A DNA stretch of 8,186 bases from an uncultured Lachnospiraceae bacterium (GTDB taxonomy: Bacteria > Bacillota_A > Clostridia > Lachnospirales > Lachnospiraceae): contig CAJUOF010000330.1 in assembly GCA_910587905.1 (NCBI GenBank), forward strand, positions 1-8,186. The letters run 5' to 3'. Below the pieces are notes generated by a model. The model was given only the letters and a program-made list of their open reading frames with translations, made no database searches and was not told the DNA's origin. Below are positions 1 to 6,280 of this stretch, in pieces (position 1 is the stretch's first letter; each line of letters starts with the position of its first letter). The position numbers were made by a program, and so were the translations under genes.

Positions 1-1
1 A

Positions 2-214
2 ATTAATTCCAACAGTAAATTAAGAGAGGTGATCGCAGACGAAAGGGCTGTTGCGATCATCAATGAATTCGTGCCGGGCTTTATGGACAATGCCGAGGAC
101 CTCGGCCCCTGCATGGGTATGCGGTTCAGCATGCTGTTAAAATTCCCACAGGCCGGTGTCTCCGCCGAAGCACAGAAGGCCCTGTGTGAAAAGCTGGATG
201 CCCTTGACGTATAG
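2..214 (+). CDS. 3' end of an unidentified protein (5'-truncated by window edge)
   Basis: The reading frame is open from base 2 and ends at the TAG at 212-214, giving 70 visible residues. A GTG lies at 29, but the purine-rich stretch before it abuts the codon with no spacing, so I read this as the tail of a larger protein rather than a complete small gene. The tail looks soluble and largely helical: a segment containing VPGFMDN, then CMGMRFSMLLKFPQAG, then a final charged helix ending LDALDV. It has no signal peptide and no membrane segment. The PGF...GMxF..LL.FPQ pattern loosely reminds me of C-terminal helical tails on clostridial enzymes, but I cannot name the family. The gene is followed 16 bp later by a terminator-like hairpin and then, on the same strand, by the SDR gene. 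Confidence 0.6.
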   Translation: MNSNSKLREVIADERAVAIINEFVPGFMDNAEDLGPCMGMRFSMLLKFPQAGVSAEAQKALCEKLDALDV

Positions 215-230
215 CCGGGAGGAACAGAAG

Positions 231-260
231 GGAAAGGCGCAGGGCCTCTGCGTCTTTTCC
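231..260 (+). terminator. terminator-like hairpin between the truncated gene and the SDR gene
   Basis: Core stem GGCGCAG (236-242) pairs with CTGCGTC (248-254), with one G-U pair and a GGCCT loop, and TTTT follows at 255-258. The flanking GGAAA (231-235) can extend the stem against TTTCC (256-260) with one bulged T. This is the geometry of a weak intrinsic terminator or of an intercistronic stability hairpin. Only about 20 bases separate it from the SDR ribosome binding site, and I see no convincing promoter there. Partial read-through into the SDR is therefore likely. Confidence 0.5.
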
Positions 261-292
261 TGACTATATCTGCAGAATGGAGAAGGAAAATC

Positions 293-1192
293 ATGGACAA
301 AGAAACGTTATTTTATATGTCGGCAGACACCCTGGAGGATCTGAAACCGATCAGAAATATTTTTGACCTTTCCGGAAAAGTGGCCATCGTCACAGGAACC
401 CTCGGCCTCGCCTTGACGGTCATTTACCGCCTGGCGGAATGCGGTGCCAGCGTCGTATGCGGTGCCAGAAACGCCCAGGTAGGCACCATGGTAGAACAGG
501 AAATGACAGGACGCGGTTATCAGGTCGCATTTAAGCAGACTGACGTCAGCAGGCTGGAAGATGTTCAGGCGCTGGTGGCATTTGCCGAAGAAAAGTATGG
601 CAATGTGGATATTGTCGTTCCCATCGCGGCCGTCTGGGAAGCCAGGGCCTTTGTCGATGTGGAAGAAGAAACCTGGGACAAGATTCTGGATACCGATCTG
701 AAGGGCCAGTATTTCCTGTGCCAGGCGGCCGCCCGCAGCATGATCCGCGGCGGTAAAAGAGGAAAGATCGTCGCCATTTCTTCCGTGGCGTACCGGGCAG
801 ATGACGTAGCGAAAATGGCAATGATGACTCCCTACAACGCCGCCAAAGCCGGCGTGGTCGGCGCAGCCATGGGAATGGCGAGAGAGTTAAAACAGTACGG
901 GATCAATGTCAACTGTATAGCTCCCGGCGGCATGGTAACTCCCGGTGCCATGATGAACGGCGTGCGAACCTCCGAACTATACGGCGCCGAATATGACAAA
1001 GACCTGATGAAAAACGGAAAGGGCACTCCCGTCGCATCCAATCCGGACGAGGTAGCGCTGATGATCGTCGCCATGTGCACGGATATTTCTAATTACATGT
1101 ATGGACAAGTCATCGACGTGGACGGCGGAAGTCAGTTTTCCTTTCAGGAAAAGCCCTGGAGCTATACCATGGAGGGCGGGCTTCACGGATAA
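293..1192 (+). CDS. SDR family oxidoreductase with atypical nucleotide-binding loop
   Basis: A 299-residue cytoplasmic protein of the classical short-chain dehydrogenase/reductase family, expected to carry out NAD(P)(H)-dependent oxidation or reduction of a hydroxyl/keto group; the substrate is unknown. The start ATG has GGAGAAGG at 279-286. The Rossmann fold begins at about residue 26 (LSGKVAIVTG). Ser163/164 (ISSV) and the Tyr181-x-x-x-Lys185 pair (YNAAK) are present, as are the APGG motif (210-213) and the C-terminal DGG (277-279). There are several oddities. The usual TGxxxGxG loop reads TGTLGLA (34-40), one residue short and with the last Gly replaced. The usual NNAG reads PIAA (110-113). 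The position of the catalytic Asn holds Asp135 in LDTDLKG. A roughly 25-residue N-terminal extension precedes the fold. It lies upstream of the chaperonin on the same strand, probably co-transcribed. The family call is firm; cofactor use and activity are uncertain. Confidence 0.93.
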   Translation: MDKETLFYMSADTLEDLKPIRNIFDLSGKVAIVTGTLGLALTVIYRLAECGASVVCGARNAQVGTMVEQEMTGRGYQVAFKQTDVSRLEDVQALVAFAEEKYGNVDIVVPIAAVWEARAFVDVEEETWDKILDTDLKGQYFLCQAAARSMIRGGKRGKIVAISSVAYRADDVAKMAMMTPYNAAKAGVVGAAMGMARELKQYGINVNCIAPGGMVTPGAMMNGVRTSELYGAEYDKDLMKNGKGTPVASNPDEVALMIVAMCTDISNYMYGQVIDVDGGSQFSFQEKPWSYTMEGGLHG

Positions 1193-1207
1193 ACCGAACG
1201 CACCAAA

Positions 1208-1267
1208 GCCGCCGGCGTCCCGCTTTCCCATGGGCAATCTTCTTCTCATGGGCAAGGCGGCCGGCGG
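1208..1267 (+). repeat. structured spacer: inverted repeat enclosing a direct repeat
   Basis: In the 106-bp gap between the SDR and groEL-like genes, CCGCCGGC (1209-1216) is the inverted match of GCCGGCGG (1260-1267). Between the arms, CATGGGCAA occurs twice (1229-1237 and 1247-1255), 18 bp apart. The first copy lies in the palindrome CCCATGGG (1227-1234). CCCAT (1227-1231) can also pair with ATGGG (1248-1252). There is no T-run, so this is not a standard terminator. I see no sigma-A promoter and no CIRCE-like TTAGCACTC/GAGTGCTAA pair here. Its role is unknown; it could be an mRNA processing or stability structure within an operon. Confidence 0.4.
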
Positions 1268-1298
1268 AACAAATATTTCATGAAGCGGAGTTTTGATT

Positions 1299-2933
1299 AT
1301 GGATATGGCACCTGGTCAGAAAATTCAAAAACGGATGATGGCAGGGATCGAAAAGCTTGCAGGCGCAGTCAAAATGACGCTTGGACCATTGGGCCGCAAT
1401 GCAGTCCTGCATCAGAAGGCAAATTTATATGGTGCAGATTATTCGGACATCCCCCAGGCCGGAAGCCACGTGCTGGTAACCAACGACGGAGTGACCATTG
1501 CCAAAAGTATCGTTCTGGCGGATCCTTACGAAAATATGGGAGCCTCCTTTCTGCGGGACGCCGCCGTGAAAACCAATGAGGTCGTCGGCGACGGCACCTC
1601 CACAACCATTGTCCTGGCGGAAAGTATCCTGCGGGATGCCTTTCGCAACATCACAGCAGGAGCCAGTCCGACTGGGATCCGTCAGGGGATCCAGGCAGCG
1701 GCGGAGACCGCACAAAAAGCTCTCGCTGCTTCTGCCATGCCAATTACGACCCAAGAGGAAATTACTCATATCGCCACCGTCTCCTGCCAAGACGAAAAAC
1801 TGGGGGCCATGGTCGGCGAGGCTCTTCATACGATTGGCCTGGAGGGCGTGATCACTGTCGGCGAATCTGGAAGGGCGGAGACCTCCCTGACCATCGAACA
1901 GGGAATTGTCCTGGACAGGGGATTGATTTCCCCGCTGATGGCAACCGACAAAACAAAGACCCTGGCAGAGCTTCGCAATCCGTATATCTTAATCTGTGAT
2001 GAAAAATTTACAGATCCCCAGGATCTGCTGCCCGCCTTGATTTTGGCAGCGGAAGCCGGACGTTCCTGTCTGATCATCTGTGAGGGAATTGAAGGGAACG
2101 CTTTGGGGCTGATTTTAAAGAACAAACTGGAGGGGGATATGGATGTCGCCTGCGTGACTGCTCCTTTGTACGGAGAAGGCCGTAAATGGCGGATGGAAGA
2201 TCTGGCAATTCAGGTTGGCGGCGCCTTCGTCACAAAAGAACTGGGATACGATGTCCGTCAGATCACGGAAGACATGCTGGGCACCGCTCTTTATGTGAAA
2301 ACCACTGGACATCAGACCATTATCACTGGCGGCGGCGGAAAACAGGAGGAAATCGACAGGCAGATCGAAAAGCTCCGGTATCTGGCAGAACATACGGATT
2401 ATGACTTTAACAAAAACCGGTATCAGGAACGGCTGGCACACTTTGTTTCCGGCATTGCCCATATTGAGGTCGGCGGCCGGACCGAACCGGAATTATGGGA
2501 GCGGAAAATGCGGGCTGAGGACGCCGTGGGAGCGGCAAGGGCTGCCTTTGAAAAGGGAATTGTCCCCGGAGGCGGCATCGCCCTTTTCAATCTGGCTCCC
2601 TGCCTGGACTGCCTGGCAAAAAATTTCCAGGGCGATGAAAAGCTGGGCATCCGGATTATACGGGATGCCGTCAAAGCCCCTGCCAGGCAGATCCTCGAAA
2701 ATGCCGGCTTAGACAGTGCTGCGCTGTTCGCCCGTCTGGAAGAGCTTGCGCCCGGAATCGGTTATGATCTTTTTTCCGGCCATTATGTCAACATGATATC
2801 CGCCGGGATCATCGACCCGTTTCCGGTAGTTTCCATGGCCCTGCACACGGCATGCTCCGTTGCGGGAACCGTATTGACTGCGGAAGGCGGGATCTCCGTC
2901 CCGAAAAAAGAAACTGATGCGGCACATTCGTGA
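1299..2933 (+). CDS. divergent GroEL/Hsp60-family chaperonin paralogue
   Basis: A 544-residue group I chaperonin homologue, full length apart from the Gly/Met-rich tail; it ends SVPKKETDAAHS. I chose ATG 1299 because GGAG lies at 1287-1290, 8 bases upstream; the TTG at 1293 in the same frame is too close. The protein has the equatorial, intermediate and apical domains in order. Residues equivalent to E. coli ATP contacts are kept: TLGP (27-30), Asp63, GDGTST (97-102), Asp408, GGG (424-426) and Asp506, so ATP hydrolysis is plausible. By eye alignment the groove that binds substrate and GroES has changed: Tyr199, Tyr203, Phe204 and Val264 of E. coli become Leu209, Leu213, Met214 and Lys274, whereas Leu234, Leu237 and Leu259 are kept. 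About 14 extra residues lie between GRN (32-34) and TNDG (61-64), in the stem-loop that touches the neighbouring subunit. No groES is adjacent, so this is probably a specialised second copy, not the housekeeping GroEL. Confidence 0.93.
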   Translation: MDMAPGQKIQKRMMAGIEKLAGAVKMTLGPLGRNAVLHQKANLYGADYSDIPQAGSHVLVTNDGVTIAKSIVLADPYENMGASFLRDAAVKTNEVVGDGTSTTIVLAESILRDAFRNITAGASPTGIRQGIQAAAETAQKALAASAMPITTQEEITHIATVSCQDEKLGAMVGEALHTIGLEGVITVGESGRAETSLTIEQGIVLDRGLISPLMATDKTKTLAELRNPYILICDEKFTDPQDLLPALILAAEAGRSCLIICEGIEGNALGLILKNKLEGDMDVACVTAPLYGEGRKWRMEDLAIQVGGAFVTKELGYDVRQITEDMLGTALYVKTTGHQTIITGGGGKQEEIDRQIEKLRYLAEHTDYDFNKNRYQERLAHFVSGIAHIEVGGRTEPELWERKMRAEDAVGAARAAFEKGIVPGGGIALFNLAPCLDCLAKNFQGDEKLGIRIIRDAVKAPARQILENAGLDSAALFARLEELAPGIGYDLFSGHYVNMISAGIIDPFPVVSMALHTACSVAGTVLTAEGGISVPKKETDAAHS

Positions 2934-2970
2934 TAAAAGCAAACATCTTGAATTTACAGGAGGTGCGGCA

Positions 2971-3459
2971 ATGGCAGAAATCAAAAAAACACCGGAAACT
3001 GCAGCAGCAAAAGAAACTGATGAAATGGCAGAAAGGGCAGACATGGAAAACGCATGGCGGCATTTTGTAGAATCCTATGACATCCATGTGCCTGAAGAAA
3101 CCGTTGAAAATGAATTTCGTTATATCACATTGGAAATGCGCCACCGCCTCCAGTATGATACCCTGACCAATCACACGCCCCACATAAACGCACGGGCAGA
3201 ATTAGCGGCCCGGGAAAACGAATACCGAAAGCTGGCATATTATGAAGCCAAATCCGAACTGGTAACGAAAAAACTGCTGGCAGACTGGCAGCCCGCCGTG
3301 ACTCACGAAGAACTGGAAAAAGAAGCCTCCGCCCTGGCTGTACGTCAAAATACCACTGTCGATATGGTAAAACGCTTTTTCGGCGAAGACCTGGCTATGC
3401 TGGAGCGGGATATCAAAGAGCGGAAAGTAAGAGAGCGGGCCGTAAAATTCCGTGGGTAA
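2971..3459 (+). CDS. small protein resembling the trigger factor C-terminal chaperone domain
   Basis: A 162-residue, charged, cytoplasmic, almost all-helical protein. The ATG at 2971 is preceded by AGGAGGTG (2958-2965); an in-frame ATG at 2917 lies inside the end of the chaperonin gene and lacks a ribosome site. After a low-complexity N-terminus (1-25), residues 26-62 (AWRHFVESYDIHVPEETVENEF and on) match the pattern of the trigger factor C-domain opening, where VP is followed by a Glu-rich helix. Residues 96-160 (ELVTKKLLADW, then THEELEKEASALA, then MVKRFFGED and a basic end) follow the same domain's closing helices. The ribosome-binding N-domain with its FRxGxxP loop and the FKBP-like isomerase domain are both absent. 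A SurA/PrsA-like helical domain is a second possibility, but there is no signal peptide. It lies 37 bp after the chaperonin, so the two are probably made together. The chaperone role is inferred from fold resemblance and context. Confidence 0.75.
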   Translation: MAEIKKTPETAAAKETDEMAERADMENAWRHFVESYDIHVPEETVENEFRYITLEMRHRLQYDTLTNHTPHINARAELAARENEYRKLAYYEAKSELVTKKLLADWQPAVTHEELEKEASALAVRQNTTVDMVKRFFGEDLAMLERDIKERKVRERAVKFRG

Positions 3460-3486
3460 GGGTATGGCAGCATCATACCCTTGCCC
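3454..3486. terminator. hairpin between convergent genes
   Basis: GGGTAAGGGTATG (3454-3466) pairs with CATACCCTTGCCC (3474-3486) around a 7-base loop, giving 13 pairs including one G-U. The stop codon of the trigger-factor-C-like gene (3457-3459) lies inside the left arm. The hairpin ends 20 bp before the stop codon of the ABC transporter on the other strand. Neither side has a proper T-run directly after the stem, so termination strength is uncertain, but the position fits a shared terminator or 3'-end protector for both convergent transcripts. Confidence 0.55.
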
Positions 3487-3506
3487 AGAAAACACACCTC
3501 TTGCCG

Positions 3507-5246
3507 TCACTCTGCATTCGCCAGGGCATACAGTCTGGCATAGATCCCTCCCTGTTCCAAAAGCTCTCTGTGGGTCCCCTGCTCAGCAATGCCGTCATCG
3601 GTCATGACCAGAATCTTCTCCGCATTGCGGATGGTGGAGAGCCTGTGGGCGATGACAAAGGTGGTGCGCCCCTTTGCCAACTTTTCAAGAGCCTCCTGCA
3701 CAATGCGCTCGCTCTCATTGTCGAGCGATGAGGTCGCCTCGTCAAACACTAGCACCCGTGGGTTCTTTAAAAATACCCTTGCCAGGGAGAGCCGCTGCTT
3801 CTGCCCGCCGGAAAGCTTCACGCCCCGCTGGCCGATGTCCGTGTGATAGCCGTCCGGCAGCTCCTGGATAAATTCATGGGCCCCGGCCGCCTTCGCCGCC
3901 GCTATCACCTCCTCCTCGGAGGCATCCTTCCTCCCGTAGCAGATGTTCTCATAGACCGTCCCCGCAAAGAGATAGACGTCCTGCTGGACAATGCCGATAT
4001 TGTCCCGAAGACTTTTTAGGGTGATCTTCCGGATGTCGGTTCCGTCCAGGGTGATCCTGCCGCCGCTCACCTCGTAAAATCTCGGGATCAGGCTGCAGAG
4101 GGTGGACTTCCCCACGCCGGAGGAGCCCACCAGGGCGATGTATTCGCCCGGCTTCACTTCCATGTCCAGATGGTGGAGCACGTCGCCCCTGGAGGAGGCG
4201 TAGCGGAAATCCACCTGCTCGAACCGGATCTCGCCCCTTACCCCGCTTATCTCCTTCGCGTCAGGCGCATCCTCAATATCCGGCCGGATCTCAAGGATCT
4301 CCCGGAACCGGCCATAGCCCGACATGCCGTTCTGGAACTGCTCCGTAAAGCTGACCAGCCGCTTGATGGGATCGGTGAAATTGCCGACCATCAGGAGAAA
4401 AGCCACCAGATCCGCCGGATTTAACTTTCCCCTGGAAAGAAGCAGGGCTCCCACGGAGATCACCACCACGGTCATCAAGGTGGCGAAGGCTCCCAGCCCC
4501 GCATTGTAAGCGCCCATATACCGGTAGCTGTTGCGCTTGCTCTCCAAAAACCGCCGGTTTCCCTCGTCAAACTTACTCATCTCAGTGTCTTCATTCCCGA
4601 AGGACTTTACCACCCGGATCCCCGACAGGCTGTCCTCGATCTGGGCGTTCACGTCGGCGATCCGCTCCCGGTTGCGCCTGAATGCCCGCTTCATCTTCTT
4701 ATTGAGGAAGACCGCATAGAAAAGCATAAATGGAAGCAGGGCCGCCGCCGCAAGGGCCAGGGGCACGTTGATGAACAGGAGGATCACCAGGGAACCGGCC
4801 ATGCGGATCAGGGAGATGATCAGATCCTCCGGCCCGTGGTGCCACAGCTCACTGATGTCAAACAGGTCGTTCGTCACACGGGACATAAGCTGTCCGATCT
4901 TCTGCTCGTCGTAGAAGGCGAAGGACAGCTTTTGGTAATGGGCAAAAAGCTCATAGCGCATGTCCCGCTCCATCTTTGCCCCCATGATGTGACCAAAATA
5001 GCCGATATAATAATTGCAGCCGAATTCCAGAAGTACAAGGCCCGCCATCAGAAGGGCCAGTCTGAGGATCGTATCCGCCGCCTCGCCCGCCTCATAGTAA
5101 ATAACCGTCCCTGTGATATGGCGGATGATCAGCGGAATCACCAGAGTCACCGCCGCACCCAGGCAGGCAAAGAACATATCGCTCAAAAACAGACCGAGAT
5201 AGGGCCTATAATATACAAGAAAGCTTTTTCTTTTCTTACCGTTCAT
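3507..5246 (-). CDS. ABC exporter half-transporter (fused membrane and ATPase domains)
   Basis: A 579-residue type IV (MsbA/BmrA-like) half-transporter that should dimerise in the cytoplasmic membrane and use ATP to export lipids, drugs or peptides; the substrate cannot be read from sequence. Six membrane segments occupy about residues 17-40, 61-85, 140-160, 163-182, 250-272 and 279-295, with the usual coupling-helix region around 110-130 (FYDEQKIGQLMSRVTND). The ATPase domain follows: Walker A GSSGVGKST (374-382), Q-loop Gln422, signature LSGGQ (478-482), Walker B VLVFDE (498-503) and switch His534 in AHRLST. All catalytic residues are intact, with Glu503 after the Walker B Asp, so both sites of a homodimer should work. 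The start codon overlaps the end of the sugar kinase gene by 11 bp, which indicates translational coupling. There is no neighbouring partner half-transporter, so a homodimer is most likely. Confidence 0.95.
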   Translation of the reverse strand: MNGKKRKSFLVYYRPYLGLFLSDMFFACLGAAVTLVIPLIIRHITGTVIYYEAGEAADTILRLALLMAGLVLLEFGCNYYIGYFGHIMGAKMERDMRYELFAHYQKLSFAFYDEQKIGQLMSRVTNDLFDISELWHHGPEDLIISLIRMAGSLVILLFINVPLALAAAALLPFMLFYAVFLNKKMKRAFRRNRERIADVNAQIEDSLSGIRVVKSFGNEDTEMSKFDEGNRRFLESKRNSYRYMGAYNAGLGAFATLMTVVVISVGALLLSRGKLNPADLVAFLLMVGNFTDPIKRLVSFTEQFQNGMSGYGRFREILEIRPDIEDAPDAKEISGVRGEIRFEQVDFRYASSRGDVLHHLDMEVKPGEYIALVGSSGVGKSTLCSLIPRFYEVSGGRITLDGTDIRKITLKSLRDNIGIVQQDVYLFAGTVYENICYGRKDASEEEVIAAAKAAGAHEFIQELPDGYHTDIGQRGVKLSGGQKQRLSLARVFLKNPRVLVFDEATSSLDNESERIVQEALEKLAKGRTTFVIAHRLSTIRNAEKILVMTDDGIAEQGTHRELLEQGGIYARLYALANAE

Positions 5247-6189
5247 CGATGATCATCTTTGCGGCGCCATAAATGCCGGCGTCATTCCCCAGGGTTGCCA
5301 GCTTAAGCTTCGCTTTCTCCTTTGTCAGCACGATCAGCGGATCGTAATGTTTTTGTAAAAGATCTAACAGATATTGTCCCGCCTTGGACACGCCGCCGCC
5401 AATGAGGAACACCTGGGGATCCACCACCTGGGAAACATAGGCCAGCGCCCGGCCCAGATACATCATACAGTAATCGGCTACCTCCTCCGCCAGCGTATCT
5501 CCCGCCTTCGCCGCATCAAACACGTCCTTGGCCGTCACCCCGGAAATGTCTCTGAGGGAAGAGGCCCTGTCCGATTCCCGCATAAAACGTCTCGCAATCC
5601 GTGCCACCCCGGTCGCCGAGGCAATCTGCTCCAGGCATCCCCTGTTCCCGCAGTTACAGGCCTCCGGCTCCGGCCAATCCCAGTCCATAACCATATGACC
5701 GATCTCTCCGCCCATGCCCTTGCTCCCCGGCACGATGCGTCCGCCCAGGATCACGCCGCCGCCGATCCCGGTCCCCAGGGTCACGGCCACCACATCCTCA
5801 TAGCCCTTGCCCCCGCCCTGCCACACTTCGCCGAGAGCTGCGATATTGGCATCGTTTTCTCCCTTCACGGGGATCCCGCCCAGAAGCTCCGAGAGCTCCT
5901 TCACCGGGTTCCAGTCACGGATGCCGATATTGACAATGACTTCCACGTACCCGTCCGGGCGGATGGGCCCCGGCACGCCGATCCCGGCCCCGGCAAGGTC
6001 CGAAAGGGCAAGTCCCGTCTCCTCCGTCTTCTTTTTTATGGACTCGGCAATATCCGGACATACATATTTCCCGCCCTCTTCCTTCCTGGTGGGAATCTCC
6101 CATTTCGTGATCAGGGTCCCGTCCTTTTTAAACAGCCCCAGCTTCGCCGTCGTCCCTCCCAGATCCACTCCTGCATAAATCTTGCTCAT
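5236..6189 (-). CDS. ROK family sugar kinase (glucokinase-like)
   Basis: A 317-residue ROK (repressor, ORF, kinase) family protein expected to phosphorylate glucose or a related hexose with ATP in the cytoplasm. ATG 6189 has GGAGGAG 7 bases upstream. It shows the N-terminal phosphate-binding motif DLGGTTAK (9-16), the second Gly-rich stretch GAGIGVPGPI (67-76), and the catalytic Asp113 in ENDAN. LGTGIGGG (138-145) is the adenosine-side motif. The ROK zinc site comprises His165 (GEIGH) plus CxCGNRGC (Cys178, Cys180, Cys185), with sugar-contact Glu162 and Glu187. There is no N-terminal helix-turn-helix, so it is a kinase and not a ROK repressor. Length and motif spacing fit the clostridial glucokinase group, but N-acetylglucosamine, N-acetylmannosamine or fructose as substrate cannot be excluded. 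The gene overlaps the ABC exporter downstream and lies 91 bp after the MATE gene. Confidence 0.95.
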   Translation of the reverse strand: MSKIYAGVDLGGTTAKLGLFKKDGTLITKWEIPTRKEEGGKYVCPDIAESIKKKTEETGLALSDLAGAGIGVPGPIRPDGYVEVIVNIGIRDWNPVKELSELLGGIPVKGENDANIAALGEVWQGGGKGYEDVVAVTLGTGIGGGVILGGRIVPGSKGMGGEIGHMVMDWDWPEPEACNCGNRGCLEQIASATGVARIARRFMRESDRASSLRDISGVTAKDVFDAAKAGDTLAEEVADYCMMYLGRALAYVSQVVDPQVFLIGGGVSKAGQYLLDLLQKHYDPLIVLTKEKAKLKLATLGNDAGIYGAAKMIIDER

Positions 6190-6243
6190 ACGCTCGCTCC
6201 TCCGTCCTCCATGGCCGACTTGTCCTTCGGCCGTTTTCCTTTT

Positions 6244-6271
6244 ATTTTACCTGATTTCACCTGATTTGCAA
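6244..6271 (-). promoter_or_regulatory. sigma-A promoter for the kinase-ABC pair, with direct repeat in the spacer
   Basis: On the minus strand, TTGCAA (6271-6266) is a -35 match and TAAAAT (6249-6244) a -10 match, separated by 16 bp. This would start transcription near 6237 and leave a leader of about 48 bases before the kinase ATG. The spacer is built from AAATCAGGT repeated at a 10-bp period (plus-strand ACCTGATTT at 6249-6257 and 6259-6267). Repeats one helical turn apart between the -35 and -10 could be an operator for a transcription factor. The promoter is read from consensus only. Confidence 0.5.
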
Positions 6272-6280
6272 AGAAAATAT

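Noticed and set aside
1293..1298. TTG at 1293 as start of the chaperonin
   Set aside because: Only 2 bases separate it from GGAG (1287-1290); the ATG at 1299 has normal spacing.
1193..1298. Search for a CIRCE operator or heat-shock promoter before the chaperonin
   Set aside because: No TTAGCACTC-N9-GAGTGCTAA-like pair and no convincing -35/-10 pair is present in this gap.
6213..6232. GGCCGA/TCGGCC hairpin followed on the + strand by a T-rich run, resembling a terminator
   Set aside because: No + strand gene ends nearby. On the coding (minus) strand it lies near the start of the kinase leader without a T-run after it, so terminator function is not supported.
5374..6264. A 296-codon open frame on the + strand opposite the ROK kinase
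   Set aside because: It is antisense to a kinase with all family motifs intact, is rich in Pro, His and Arg as expected from a GC-rich shadow frame, and has no ribosome site.
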